Below, piece after piece: positions 8,933-16,305 of a DNA stretch of 64,000 bases; positions within the stretch are counted from its first letter, which is position 1; every line of letters starts with the position of its first letter. Both the position numbers and the translations under genes were made by a program. Source of the stretch: JBDTCO01 sp039923495. Its GTDB lineage: Bacteria; Myxococcota_A; Polyangia; Palsa-1104. The stretch is taken from NCBI GenBank assembly GCA_039923495.1, contig JBDTCO010000146.1, positions 1-64,000 of the forward strand, written 5' to 3'. The notes under the pieces were generated by a model. It had not been told where the DNA came from and ran no database searches. It saw only the letters and a program-made list of their open reading frames with translations.

Positions 8933-9760
8933 ATGCGCATCTCCCTTCGCTCCACGAAGACCCTCATCCTTGGCGGCATGTTCACTGCGGGCCTGCTCGG
9001 CGGCTGTCTCCCGAAGTACAACGGCACCACCGTCACGGAGGACATGGCCGACATCCCGAACGATCCATCCGATCCGCCCGTCGGTCCCTCGAGCGGTCCC
9101 GAGGTCTCGGACCTCGCCGGCTCCGTCGTCATCGATGCCTTCACCAGCGCCGGCGCCGCGACCCTCGCGCTCAGCTCACCGACCTCGACGCTGCGCCTCA
9201 ACGAGACGCAGAAGGTCATGCTCACCATCACCGCCAACGGGGAGTCGGGCAGCGCGACGCTCGCGCTCGCAAAGGCACCCCCTGGCGTCACGGCGACGTT
9301 CACCCCGGCGACGGTGACGCTCGGCGCGACTCCGACGACCGTCACGATGGCCGTCACCGCCGCCTCCGACATGGATCCCGCGACCTCCGTCGCCGCGGAG
9401 GTCCAGCTCAATGTCGGCACCACCACCAGCACGACGACCTACGGCCTCACGGTCACCAACGAGCTGCTCCTCCAGATCCCGAACGGCGTCGACATCACGA
9501 AGGCCAACCCCACGGCGTTCGGTGCGGCGAGCACGCCGGTCAAGGTGAAGAGCGGCGTCACGAAGATCACGTTCGTCAACGGCGACGGCATCGAGCACCG
9601 CATCCACGCCGACGGCACCGATGGCATCCAGCACGAGCTCAACAACATGGCCGCGAGCGGTGGCTCCTACACGCAGACGCTCACGAACACCGTGAAGGGC
9701 GCGGTCAACTTCCACTGCCACATCCACCCGAACATGATGGGTCAGATCATGGTCGAGTGA
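8933..9760 (+). CDS. Cupredoxin-domain lipoprotein
   Basis: A 275-residue predicted lipoprotein (lipobox LLGGC within the first 25 residues). After an Asp/Pro-rich linker there is an Ig-like segment (about 60-165), then a cupredoxin-type domain ending in FHCHIHPNMMGQIMV. The last motif, with an upstream His in EHRIHADG, supplies the His, Cys, His and Met ligands of a type 1 blue copper site. It may act as a periplasmic electron carrier or copper-binding protein; the partner is unknown. The start was set at 8933 because only this in-frame ATG gives a proper lipoprotein signal; CTGGAG lies just upstream. Confidence 0.85.
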   Translation: MRISLRSTKTLILGGMFTAGLLGGCLPKYNGTTVTEDMADIPNDPSDPPVGPSSGPEVSDLAGSVVIDAFTSAGAATLALSSPTSTLRLNETQKVMLTITANGESGSATLALAKAPPGVTATFTPATVTLGATPTTVTMAVTAASDMDPATSVAAEVQLNVGTTTSTTTYGLTVTNELLLQIPNGVDITKANPTAFGAASTPVKVKSGVTKITFVNGDGIEHRIHADGTDGIQHELNNMAASGGSYTQTLTNTVKGAVNFHCHIHPNMMGQIMVE

Positions 9761-9797
9761 CGAGGGTCGACTGATCTCGCTCCAACGCATCACGAAG

Positions 9798-9833
9798 CGG
9801 CGCGCCCGACGAGGAGCGCGCCGTTTTCGTTTC
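9798..9833. terminator. Rho-independent terminator after the cupredoxin gene
   Basis: An 8-bp GC stem (CGGCGCGC at 9798-9805 with GCGCGCCG at 9816-9823) is followed directly by TTTTCGTTT. It sits between the cupredoxin lipoprotein and the convergent glycosyltransferase and terminates plus-strand transcripts. Confidence 0.85.
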
Positions 9834-9838
9834 GGGCC

Positions 9839-10585
9839 TCAGCGGTTGCGGAAGCGGATGTTGTACGTGAGCTGCGCGAGATCGCGGAGGACCTTCGGCA
9901 CGCGCTTGACGAGGTTCACCGACGGCGGGCGCTTCTCGACGATCTGGATCGGGATCTCCTCGACACGCTTGCCGTCGCGCTCGGCGCGGATGACGAACTC
10001 GGACGCGAACAGATCGCGATCGAGCTCGCAGCGCGCGACGGTGTCGAGCAGGGTCTCGCGGCGGAAGGCCTTGAGGCCGTGCGTGTCGGTGCCGTGGAAG
10101 CCGACGAACACGCGCAAGAGGCCGTTCATGACGAGCGTCGCAGAGTGGCGGAACGCGCCGCGACGATCATCGGCGCCGCGCATGACCTTGCTGCCGATGA
10201 CCATGTCGGCACGCTTGTCGTCCAGGATCGGGAGTGCGCGCGCGTAGAAGTCGGTGTCGCACAGGTCGATCTCGTCACAGACCACGAGCTCGCCGCGCGC
10301 GCGCATGATGCCCTGCTTGAGCGCCTTGCCGTAGTTCGGCTCGCCCAGCGAGTGGATGTGCACCTGCGCGTACTTCGCCGCGAGCTCCTCGCCGATCTGC
10401 ACGGTGCGATCGCGCGAGCCGTTCTCGGAGAGCAGGATCTCGTAGCGAAACGGGAACGCTTCGAGGCGCTCGATGAGATCGATCACCGACGCGTGGAGGA
10501 TGCCCTCCTCGTTGTAGACGGGGATGACGATGCTGACGTGCGGCATCTCGCCGCTGTCGGACTTGAAGCTGGAGAGAGGGCTCAT
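9839..10585 (-). CDS. Family 2 glycosyltransferase
   Basis: A 248-residue GT-A fold glycosyltransferase. VSIVIPVYNEE at the N-terminus and LSENGSRDRT are the nucleotide-sugar-binding signature, and VVCDEIDLCDTD occupies the position of the metal-binding acidic motif, although it reads DEID rather than a plain DxD. No transmembrane helices were seen, so it is probably a cytoplasmic or peripheral enzyme that transfers a sugar to a lipid or glycan acceptor. The start codon follows the stop of the upstream flavoenzyme gene by six bases, so the two are surely cotranscribed. Confidence 0.88.
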   Translation of the reverse strand: MSPLSSFKSDSGEMPHVSIVIPVYNEEGILHASVIDLIERLEAFPFRYEILLSENGSRDRTVQIGEELAAKYAQVHIHSLGEPNYGKALKQGIMRARGELVVCDEIDLCDTDFYARALPILDDKRADMVIGSKVMRGADDRRGAFRHSATLVMNGLLRVFVGFHGTDTHGLKAFRRETLLDTVARCELDRDLFASEFVIRAERDGKRVEEIPIQIVEKRPPSVNLVKRVPKVLRDLAQLTYNIRFRNR

Positions 10586-10591
10586 AGGGGC

Positions 10592-11932
10592 TCAAGCGTT
10601 CCTGACGGGTGTCGACGCGATGAGCGTGGCCACGTCGCGGCCGGCGATCATCGAGTCTTCCATGGCGTTGTAGATCCAGCTGCCGTAGCGACCGCGCGGG
10701 TGGATGCCGCGGGGCTCGAGCCAGCTCATGATGGTGGCGACCGAGCTGTAATAGTTTTCGTCGAAGACCACGTAGGCGTACGCGAGGTCCTTCATCTCTG
10801 CGAACAGGATGTCGTCGCGCGAGTCGATGGCGCCGGCGGCGATCATCGCATCGGCCACATCGGGGAGCACGTCCTCCACCTTCAGATCCGCGCGACGCTC
10901 CGTGAGCTCGACGTAGAACGAGCCGAAGCCGGCGGGTGCCATCGACGGGACGGCGTTGGTGTAGATGCCCACGCGATAAAAGGGGTACTTCTCCTCGGGG
11001 ACGTAGATCCAGTGGAAGTCCGAGCGCGGCGTGCGCCTGGTCGCGACATTGAGGTAGCGGAGACGGGTGCAGCGGAGCTTCTCGGCGGCAGCCACGACGT
11101 CGGCGGGCGCATCGACGATGCGGGCCACGAGCTCGGGCAGAGGGACGGTGGCGACGACGGCGCGATACGGCATGGTCTCGCCACCGATGGTGATGGTGCG
11201 CTTGCCGGCATCGATCGAGTCATAGACGGTGCGGGTCGTGAGCTCGGACGCTCCCTTGTGCTCGAGGACGCGGCCACAGAGCGCCTTCGAGAGCGTCTCG
11301 ATACCGCCCGTCTTCGGGTAGAGGAACGCGACGTTGTAGCCCATCTCGTCGGGGACATCGCCGACGGCGCCGCGGATGACGTCCTCGAGCTTGGGCACCG
11401 GAACGAAGCGCGAGCACCACTCGGCGGTGATCTCGCGAGGGTGCACGCCCCAGAGCTTCTGGTTGTACGGGATCATGAAGTGGCGCGAGATGCCGGCGCC
11501 GAAGTTGATGTCGCAGAAGTCTGCGAAGTTCTTGGGCGTGATGGTGCCCATCGACTTCTTCTTCTCGGCAGCCTTCAGGAACTCGAGCAGGCACTCCGAG
11601 ACGATGGCCGGCGGCAGTCCGTGCAGGTTGGCCTGGTAGGGGTACCGGGTCAGGGTGCCATGCGAGAAGATCCGCGCCTTTCGCTCGACGCGCGTGAGCT
11701 CGCCGGGCAGGAGGCTGTGGACGAGCGCCTTCATCCCCTCGTCACGCAGGTGCAGCCAGTGGCCGGTCTTGTCGAAGTGGAAGCCGTTCGTCACGTCCGT
11801 CCGGGCGTGCCCGCCCACGCGATCTTCCCGTTCGAGGAGGAGCCAACTGACCCCAGCCAGGGACAGGTGATGAGCGGTCGACAGGCCACACAGCCCGCCA
11901 CCCAGAATGACGACTCGAGGCGCCGTGTCCAC
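10592..11932 (-). CDS. FAD-dependent UDP-galactopyranose-mutase-like oxidoreductase
   Basis: A 446-residue flavoprotein. Residues 8-16 (ILGGGLCGL) are the dinucleotide-binding loop, followed by LLEREDRVGGHARTD with the GG doublet of the GR2/amine-oxidase-like superfamily. The central segment WGVHPREITAEWCSRFVP resembles the corresponding region of UDP-galactopyranose mutases of the eukaryotic-like type, which convert UDP-galactopyranose to UDP-galactofuranose. Because amine oxidase and protoporphyrinogen oxidase relatives look alike, the substrate is not certain. Coupling to a GT2 glycosyltransferase six bases downstream supports a role in surface glycan synthesis. Confidence 0.75.
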   Translation of the reverse strand: MDTAPRVVILGGGLCGLSTAHHLSLAGVSWLLLEREDRVGGHARTDVTNGFHFDKTGHWLHLRDEGMKALVHSLLPGELTRVERKARIFSHGTLTRYPYQANLHGLPPAIVSECLLEFLKAAEKKKSMGTITPKNFADFCDINFGAGISRHFMIPYNQKLWGVHPREITAEWCSRFVPVPKLEDVIRGAVGDVPDEMGYNVAFLYPKTGGIETLSKALCGRVLEHKGASELTTRTVYDSIDAGKRTITIGGETMPYRAVVATVPLPELVARIVDAPADVVAAAEKLRCTRLRYLNVATRRTPRSDFHWIYVPEEKYPFYRVGIYTNAVPSMAPAGFGSFYVELTERRADLKVEDVLPDVADAMIAAGAIDSRDDILFAEMKDLAYAYVVFDENYYSSVATIMSWLEPRGIHPRGRYGSWIYNAMEDSMIAGRDVATLIASTPVRNA

Positions 11933-11994
11933 GATGTCGGCTCATAACACGGCGTCAACGCTCACGCCAACGGGAACAAGGGATGGTCGCAGGT

Positions 11995-12010
11995 TGGCAC
12001 ACACCTCGCA
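11995..12010 (+). promoter_or_regulatory. Candidate sigma-54 (-24/-12) promoter
   Basis: TGGCACACACCTCGCA matches the sigma-54 consensus TGGCAC-N5-TTGCA with one mismatch in the -12 box and the required GG-N10-GC spacing (GG 11996-11997, GC 12008-12009). It lies just upstream of the VWA lipoprotein gene. A start site about 12 nt downstream would leave only a few bases before the ATG at 12026, which also lacks a clear Shine-Dalgarno, so the mRNA would be near-leaderless. Confidence 0.4.
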
Positions 12011-12025
12011 CTGCCCTGGCTCACA

Positions 12026-13162
12026 ATGCGTAAACTGGCTCTGTCGCTTCTCCTCCTCGCTCCGGTCATGACCGCTGGGTGCAACCGCGGCGAGCTGTCG
12101 AAGGGTCCAGCCGGCGGCGACTTCGGTGCGACCACCACCGATGGCGGTCAGAACTGCTTCGAGCAGGGGTCGCTCTGCGGACAGGACATGAGCGGCCCGT
12201 CCACCACGGATGCCGCCTGGGCTCCGCCCCCAACGGTACCGGGCTGCGGCGAGCAGACGTACGCACTCTCCATCACGCAGAACCCGCCCAACATCCACCT
12301 CGTCATCGACCGCTCGGGCTCGATGTCGCTGAGCGCAACGACGGGCGCGCCCCCCAAGAACGGGGACACGGCCAAGTGGGACGACCTCTCATCCACGCTC
12401 ACGAACCTCCTTGGCACCTACGGTGGCCAGGCCAACCAGTGGGGCATGTCGATCTTCCCGACGACGCAGACCTACGAGTCGTGCGTGGCCGGCAACATCG
12501 CCGTCCCGATGGCGGATCCCGCCTCGTCGGTACCGGCCATCGAGAACGTCATCGGTCAGTACAACAGCACCAACCTCCTCCAGTACAACGGCAAGACGCC
12601 GACGTCGGCCGCCATCCAGGGCGTCCTCTCCAACGTCTCGCTCTCTGCGACCGACCGGAACAACTACGTCGTCCTCATGACCGACGGCATCCCGACCTGC
12701 GGCACGAACCCCGGCAGCGACGTCGCCCCGCTCATCGCGCAGCTCGCCGCGCAGACGCCGTCGGTGCGCACCTTCGTCATCGGCTTCGGCTCGGACACGC
12801 AGTCGAACCCCACGTTCCTCAACCAGTGGGCCGTCTCGGGTCACACGGATCTGCCGGGCGCCACGAAGTACTACCAGGCGTCCAATGCGGCCGCGCTGCA
12901 GCAGGCCTTCTCCGACATCGTGAGCGGCGTCGCTGCCTGCACGTTCACGCTCACCGCACCGCCGGCGGATCCGACGCTGGTCGTCGGTCAGCTCAACGGC
13001 GCCGCCATCGCCACCGACGCCTCGAACGGCTTCACCTACGACGTCGCCACGCAGTCCGTCACGTTCCACGGCTCGTCGTGCCAGCTCATCCAGGGCGACC
13101 CGTCGACGCAGGTCTCGGTCGTCTACGGCTGCCCCGCGACGGACGCTCCCGAGATCTACTAG
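12026..13162 (+). CDS. von Willebrand factor A-domain lipoprotein
   Basis: A 378-residue predicted lipoprotein (MTAGC lipobox, Cys19). A Cys/Gly/Pro-rich linker leads into a VWA domain with the metal-ion-dependent adhesion site DRSGSMS at about residues 94-100 and the later DGIPTC. VWA domains bind protein partners or matrix through a coordinated divalent ion. The final 80 residues contain paired Cys and no membrane anchor. DGG-type linkers are typical of myxobacterial secreted lipoproteins. A possible sigma-54 promoter lies immediately upstream, and a converging small membrane protein follows four bases after the stop. Confidence 0.85.
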   Translation: MRKLALSLLLLAPVMTAGCNRGELSKGPAGGDFGATTTDGGQNCFEQGSLCGQDMSGPSTTDAAWAPPPTVPGCGEQTYALSITQNPPNIHLVIDRSGSMSLSATTGAPPKNGDTAKWDDLSSTLTNLLGTYGGQANQWGMSIFPTTQTYESCVAGNIAVPMADPASSVPAIENVIGQYNSTNLLQYNGKTPTSAAIQGVLSNVSLSATDRNNYVVLMTDGIPTCGTNPGSDVAPLIAQLAAQTPSVRTFVIGFGSDTQSNPTFLNQWAVSGHTDLPGATKYYQASNAAALQQAFSDIVSGVAACTFTLTAPPADPTLVVGQLNGAAIATDASNGFTYDVATQSVTFHGSSCQLIQGDPSTQVSVVYGCPATDAPEIY

Positions 13163-13166
13163 CTCT

Positions 13167-13577
13167 TCAGTCGTCGTCCTTGTCGTCGGGCTTGGCGTCG
13201 GGCTTGTCGTCGGCATTCACGTCTGCGGCTTCGAGACGTAGCCGCTCGAACTCCTGACGTAGCTTCACGAGCTCTTCGTCCGAGAGCTGCTCCAGATCGA
13301 TGAGGCTGTTGCGCGCACCCTTGACGCCGCGCAGCAGCTCATCGAGCTTGAGGTGGATCGCTGCACCGTCGCGGTTCTGCGTGTTCTGGATCAGGAACAC
13401 GATGAGGAACGTGATGATGGTGGTGCCCGTGTTGATGACGAGCTGCCACGTGTCCGAGAACTTGAAGACCGGACCGAGGAGCCCCCACACGATCACGCAG
13501 CCCACCGCGAGCAGGAACGACCACGGCGAGCCAACCGTCTTCGAAACCCTCGCTGCGAAGTGATGGAACCAGGTCAT
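13167..13577 (-). CDS. Low-affinity iron permease family membrane protein
   Basis: A 136-residue protein with two transmembrane helices (WSFLLAVGCVIVWGLLGPVF, then LVINTGTTIITFLIVFLIQN) followed by the soluble NTQNRDGAAIHLKLDELL segment, which is the signature of the low-affinity iron permease family (Pfam PF04120). The name is historical and transport has rarely been shown for bacterial members. The C-terminus is an Asp/Lys tail. I chose ATG 13577, which matches the usual start of the family; ATG 13634 would overlap the preceding gene. Confidence 0.85.
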   Translation of the reverse strand: MTWFHHFAARVSKTVGSPWSFLLAVGCVIVWGLLGPVFKFSDTWQLVINTGTTIITFLIVFLIQNTQNRDGAAIHLKLDELLRGVKGARNSLIDLEQLSDEELVKLRQEFERLRLEAADVNADDKPDAKPDDKDDD

Positions 13578-13608
13578 GGCGCTTGGATGCACCTTCGGCG
13601 AAGGCGCG

Positions 13609-14103
13609 TCAATCGTGCGGACTTGTCTCGGCAATCACGCGATCGAACGCTTTGAGCGCCGCCTCGTCGAGCGCCGCGCCTCTCCAGACCACACGACCCG
13701 CACGATCGAGGACCAGCGTCGCCGGCACGCGGCGCGCACCGAGCGCGTCCGAGAGCGCGAACTTCTCGTCGACGAGCTGCGGGTAGGCGAGGCCCTTGGC
13801 GCGCACGAACGCGCTGACCGTCGCGCGATCTTCGCCCTCCGAGATGGCGACGACGAACGCGCCCTGCTCCGCCGCGCGCGGCGCGAGCCGACCCAGCGCG
13901 CCGAGCTCGGTGAGGCAGGTGTCGCACCACGTGGCCCACAGGCTCACGAGCGCGGGACGACCCGCGAGCTGTTCGCTCAGCGTCGCGTGCGCGCCGTCGA
14001 GCTGCTGCACGTCGATCGGCGGGAGCGCCACCGGTTTCGGGGGCATCTCGACCACGCGCGCCGCGCAGCCCGTGACAAGGAGGAGCAAGAAGGAGACGCG
14101 CAC
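13609..14103 (-). CDS. TlpA/ResA-like thioredoxin lipoprotein
   Basis: A 164-residue exported thioredoxin-fold protein. A very short lipoprotein signal (LVTGC, Cys13) is followed by a thioredoxin domain with the redox motif WATWCDTC around residues 56-63 and the cis-Pro in RVPATLVLD. Such proteins reduce disulfides in periplasmic cytochrome c maturation or other substrates. It is transcribed divergently from the lipase gene with only 42 bp between start codons and precedes the permease-family gene by 31 bp. Confidence 0.85.
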   Translation of the reverse strand: MRVSFLLLLVTGCAARVVEMPPKPVALPPIDVQQLDGAHATLSEQLAGRPALVSLWATWCDTCLTELGALGRLAPRAAEQGAFVVAISEGEDRATVSAFVRAKGLAYPQLVDEKFALSDALGARRVPATLVLDRAGRVVWRGAALDEAALKAFDRVIAETSPHD

Positions 14104-14145
14104 ACGGCTACCTTAGCGCGACCGGATGCTAGGCTGCCGCCGCTC

Positions 14146-15135
14146 ATGCGCGCATGGCTCCTACTCCTCGCTCTCACGGGCTGCGCGCACGTGGGGCCGC
14201 CGCGAACCTTCGACGCGGCGCCGGCGCTGCTCTCCCGTCGCAGCGCACCGATCCTGCTGGTGCACGGCATCCTGCTCGTCGGCTCGAGCGTGAAGCTCGG
14301 GCTCACGTCGTTCGATCGCAAGATCATCGACGCGCTCGAACGCGATGGCTTCGACGTGTTCCTGCCCGCGCTCCCCGCGATCGCTCCGCCGGCCGAGCGC
14401 GCCGAGTACCTGCTGCGCGCGATCGACGAGGTCCGGCGACGCACGGGCGCAGCGCGCGTCCACGTCGTTGCGCACTCGCAGGCCGGCGTGGACATCCGCC
14501 TGCTGCTCGATGATCCGCGCGCGACCGGCAAGGTGGCCAGCGTGGTGACGCTCTCCACTCCGCACCACGGTACGCCGCTCGCCGACGTCATGCTCGAGCT
14601 GCACGGGAGCCTCGGCGAGTCGTTCCTCGATCGCGTCGCGCTGCGCATCGATGCCTCGCGCGGCTGGCCAAAGCGAGAGGGCAGGCTCTTCGCGACCGCG
14701 GCTGCGCTCACGCCAGGCGCGATGGCCGTGTTCGACGCGCACCACCCCGGGAGCCCCGTGCCGCTGTACTCGCTCGCGGCCACACCCGAGCTCGCGCGCG
14801 ACGGTGCGTGCGATGGAGGTCTGTGGCCCGCGCCGACGAAGAAGGGACATCGCAGCCTGGTGATGTCCATCGCCGGGATGATCCTCGACCAGCACACGCC
14901 AAACGACGCACACCTCAACAACGACGGCATCGTGCCCACCGCGAGCGAGCGCTGGGGCACGTTCCTCGGCTGCGTACCGATCGATCACGCGGCGTGGCTG
15001 CACGTCGCGCGCGGCGGCGTCGACATTCGTAGGCTGCTGCTCGAGCTCGCGCGTGGGCTTCGCGACGTCGAGCGAACCGGAGCCGACGCGATGAACGCGC
15101 ATGCCCCCGCGCTCGCCCGCATCGTCAACGAGTAG
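14146..15135 (+). CDS. Alpha/beta-hydrolase (triacylglycerol-lipase-like) lipoprotein
   Basis: A 329-residue predicted lipoprotein (LTGC lipobox) with an alpha/beta-hydrolase fold. ILLVHGILLVG supplies the HG oxyanion-hole motif, and VVAHSQAGVD contains the nucleophile elbow (Ser in HSQAG) followed by TLSTPHHGTPLAD, typical of bacterial lipases of the LipA/EstA type. Candidate catalytic Asp and His are in NNDGIVPTAS and PIDHAAWL near the C-terminus. It probably hydrolyses lipid esters at the outer membrane or outside the cell. The start gives a lipoprotein signal; a much longer upstream extension of the same frame overlaps the TlpA-like gene and is not coding. Confidence 0.87.
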   Translation: MRAWLLLLALTGCAHVGPPRTFDAAPALLSRRSAPILLVHGILLVGSSVKLGLTSFDRKIIDALERDGFDVFLPALPAIAPPAERAEYLLRAIDEVRRRTGAARVHVVAHSQAGVDIRLLLDDPRATGKVASVVTLSTPHHGTPLADVMLELHGSLGESFLDRVALRIDASRGWPKREGRLFATAAALTPGAMAVFDAHHPGSPVPLYSLAATPELARDGACDGGLWPAPTKKGHRSLVMSIAGMILDQHTPNDAHLNNDGIVPTASERWGTFLGCVPIDHAAWLHVARGGVDIRRLLLELARGLRDVERTGADAMNAHAPALARIVNE

Positions 15136-15206
15136 CGGAGCTAGCGGCCCTGATGGAGTTGTGATGCCGGAAGGATGCGAGGCATGCCTCGAGGTAAAGT
15201 CTGCGC

Positions 15207-15914
15207 ATGCGCTACCGACTCTTCTACTGGCCCAGCATCCAGGGGCGCGGCGAGTTCGTCCGCCTCGCGCTGGCCGAGGCCGCCTGTCCGTACGACGACG
15301 TTGCGCGTGTAGAGGGCGCCGGCATCCTCGTGAAGATGATGAAGGACACCGGCGCTGCGACGCCGAGCTTCGCGCCGCCGTTCCTGCAAGCGGGCAAGCT
15401 GCTCATCGGGCAGACGTCGAACATCCTCGCGTTCCTCGGCGAGCGGCACGGCCTCGCGCCGAAGACCGACGCCGGTCGCTTCTTCACGCAGCAGCTGCAG
15501 CTCACGGTGGCCGACATCGTGGGCGAGGTGCACGACACCCATCACCCGATCAGCATCGACAAATATTACGAGGACCAGAAGCCGGAGGCGAAGGCGAAGG
15601 CGCGCGACTTCGTGCACGAGCGCATCCCGAAGTACCTGGCCTACTTCGAGCGCGTGCTCGTTCGCAGCAGCGGACCCTGGCTCGTCGGCAAGAAGCTCAC
15701 CTATGCAGACCTGTCGCTGTTCCAGCTCGTCGATGGGCTCGACCACGCGTTCCCGAACGCCATGGCGCACGCCAGAAAGAGCCACCCGAAGGTGCGGCAC
15801 CTGCATGTCGCCGTCGGCAAGCGCCCGCGCATCGTCGCGTACGCGAAGTCCGGCAAGCGCATCCCGTTCAACCAGGATGGTATCTTTAGATACTATCCGG
15901 AGCTCGATCGATGA
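15207..15914 (+). CDS. Glutathione S-transferase
   Basis: A 235-residue cytosolic glutathione transferase resembling the sigma class. The thioredoxin-like domain begins RLFYWPSIQGRGEFVRLALA (catalytic Tyr in the first strand), with the glutathione-binding QTSNIL segment around residues 70-75, followed by an all-helical domain from about residue 90. It conjugates glutathione to electrophiles or acts in peroxide detoxification. The stop codon overlaps an ATG (ATGA) that begins four 12-bp repeats, so translation may continue into a short downstream frame. Confidence 0.87.
   Translation: MRYRLFYWPSIQGRGEFVRLALAEAACPYDDVARVEGAGILVKMMKDTGAATPSFAPPFLQAGKLLIGQTSNILAFLGERHGLAPKTDAGRFFTQQLQLTVADIVGEVHDTHHPISIDKYYEDQKPEAKAKARDFVHERIPKYLAYFERVLVRSSGPWLVGKKLTYADLSLFQLVDGLDHAFPNAMAHARKSHPKVRHLHVAVGKRPRIVAYAKSGKRIPFNQDGIFRYYPELDR
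15875..15898. repeat. 24-bp inverted repeat inside the 3' end of the GST gene
   Basis: Arms 15875-15884 and 15889-15898 pair over ten positions with one G-T wobble around a TTTA loop. The core GTATC-TTTA-GATAC is shared with the inverted repeat at 6897-6914 (GTATC-AAAA-GATAC). It lies within codons for the GST C-terminus, 14 bp before the stop. Confidence 0.55.
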
Positions 15915-15957
15915 ACTCCCCGATGAACTCCCGGATGAACTCCCCGATGAACGGCGC
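15911..15957 (+). repeat. Four 12-bp tandem units each beginning with ATG
   Basis: The 12-mer ATGAACTCCCCG is repeated almost exactly three times and is followed by a fourth diverged unit starting ATGAACGGCG. Because the period is a multiple of three, all four ATGs are in one frame (reading Met-Asn-Ser-Pro/Arg). The first ATG overlaps the GST stop codon as ATGA. Confidence 0.85.
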
Positions 15958-16048
15958 GCTCAAGTACGTGATCGCCAGCCTGCTCCTCGGCGGCGCGGCA
16001 CGGGCTGCGCCCCTCGAGGGGGTCGAGCGTTACACCGCAGGCGCGCGA
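15911..16048 (+). pseudogene. Possible remnant of a secreted-protein gene
   Basis: After four repeated start codons the frame continues through a credible signal peptide (ALKYVIASLLLGGAARA, cleavage likely after Ala-Arg-Ala). For about 45 codons third positions are G/C-rich as in real genes here. Beyond about 16040 the frame stays open to 16537 but the amino acids become Arg/Pro/Ser noise, it enters a 31-bp tandem repeat, and it later runs antisense to the YkgJ-like gene. I read this as the intact 5' end of a gene that has lost its 3' part. A short functional peptide is also possible. Confidence 0.3.
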
Positions 16049-16067
16049 CCCGAGCCTTCGAGGGGAG

Positions 16068-16129
16068 CATTCGAGGAGGGACACGACGCACCTGCACACA
16101 TTCGAGGGGGGACACGACCCACCTGCACA
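16068..16129. repeat. 31-bp direct tandem repeat, two copies
   Basis: Copy 1 (16068-16098) and copy 2 (16099-16129) both begin CATTCGAGG and end CACCTGCACA and differ at two positions. A shorter related piece (CTTCGAGGGGAG) precedes them. The stretch 16049-16147 holds no convincing gene. Confidence 0.8.
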
Positions 16130-16147
16130 AGTCACGGTTTCCACAGG

Positions 16148-16264
16148 CTACCAGGCGCGAAACGGCCAGGAACGCCGAGCGCCGTCGAGATGCCGACCGA
16201 TCCCGTAGAGTGCAATCCCGCTCCCCAACACCGCGAGCGACGCGCGGAGGGAACGGAGCCCCAT
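16148..16264 (-). CDS. Possible 38-residue membrane microprotein
   Basis: A short frame starting at ATG 16264 with GGAG four bases upstream encodes one hydrophobic helix (ASLAVLGSGIALYGIG) flanked by basic residues. Third codon positions are about three-quarters G/C. It lies 41 bp downstream of the YkgJ-like gene on the same strand. Support is limited to the start context and the helix, so it may be chance. Confidence 0.3.
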   Translation of the reverse strand: MGLRSLRASLAVLGSGIALYGIGRHLDGARRSWPFRAW

Positions 16265-16305
16265 CGGGCTCCGGCTCGACGATGGGAGGAGGGAAGGCCG
16301 CTCCT

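Noticed and set aside
13576..14145. Upstream extension of the lipase frame
   Set aside because: It overlaps the TlpA-like and permease genes antisense; the lipoprotein signal at 14146 marks the real start.
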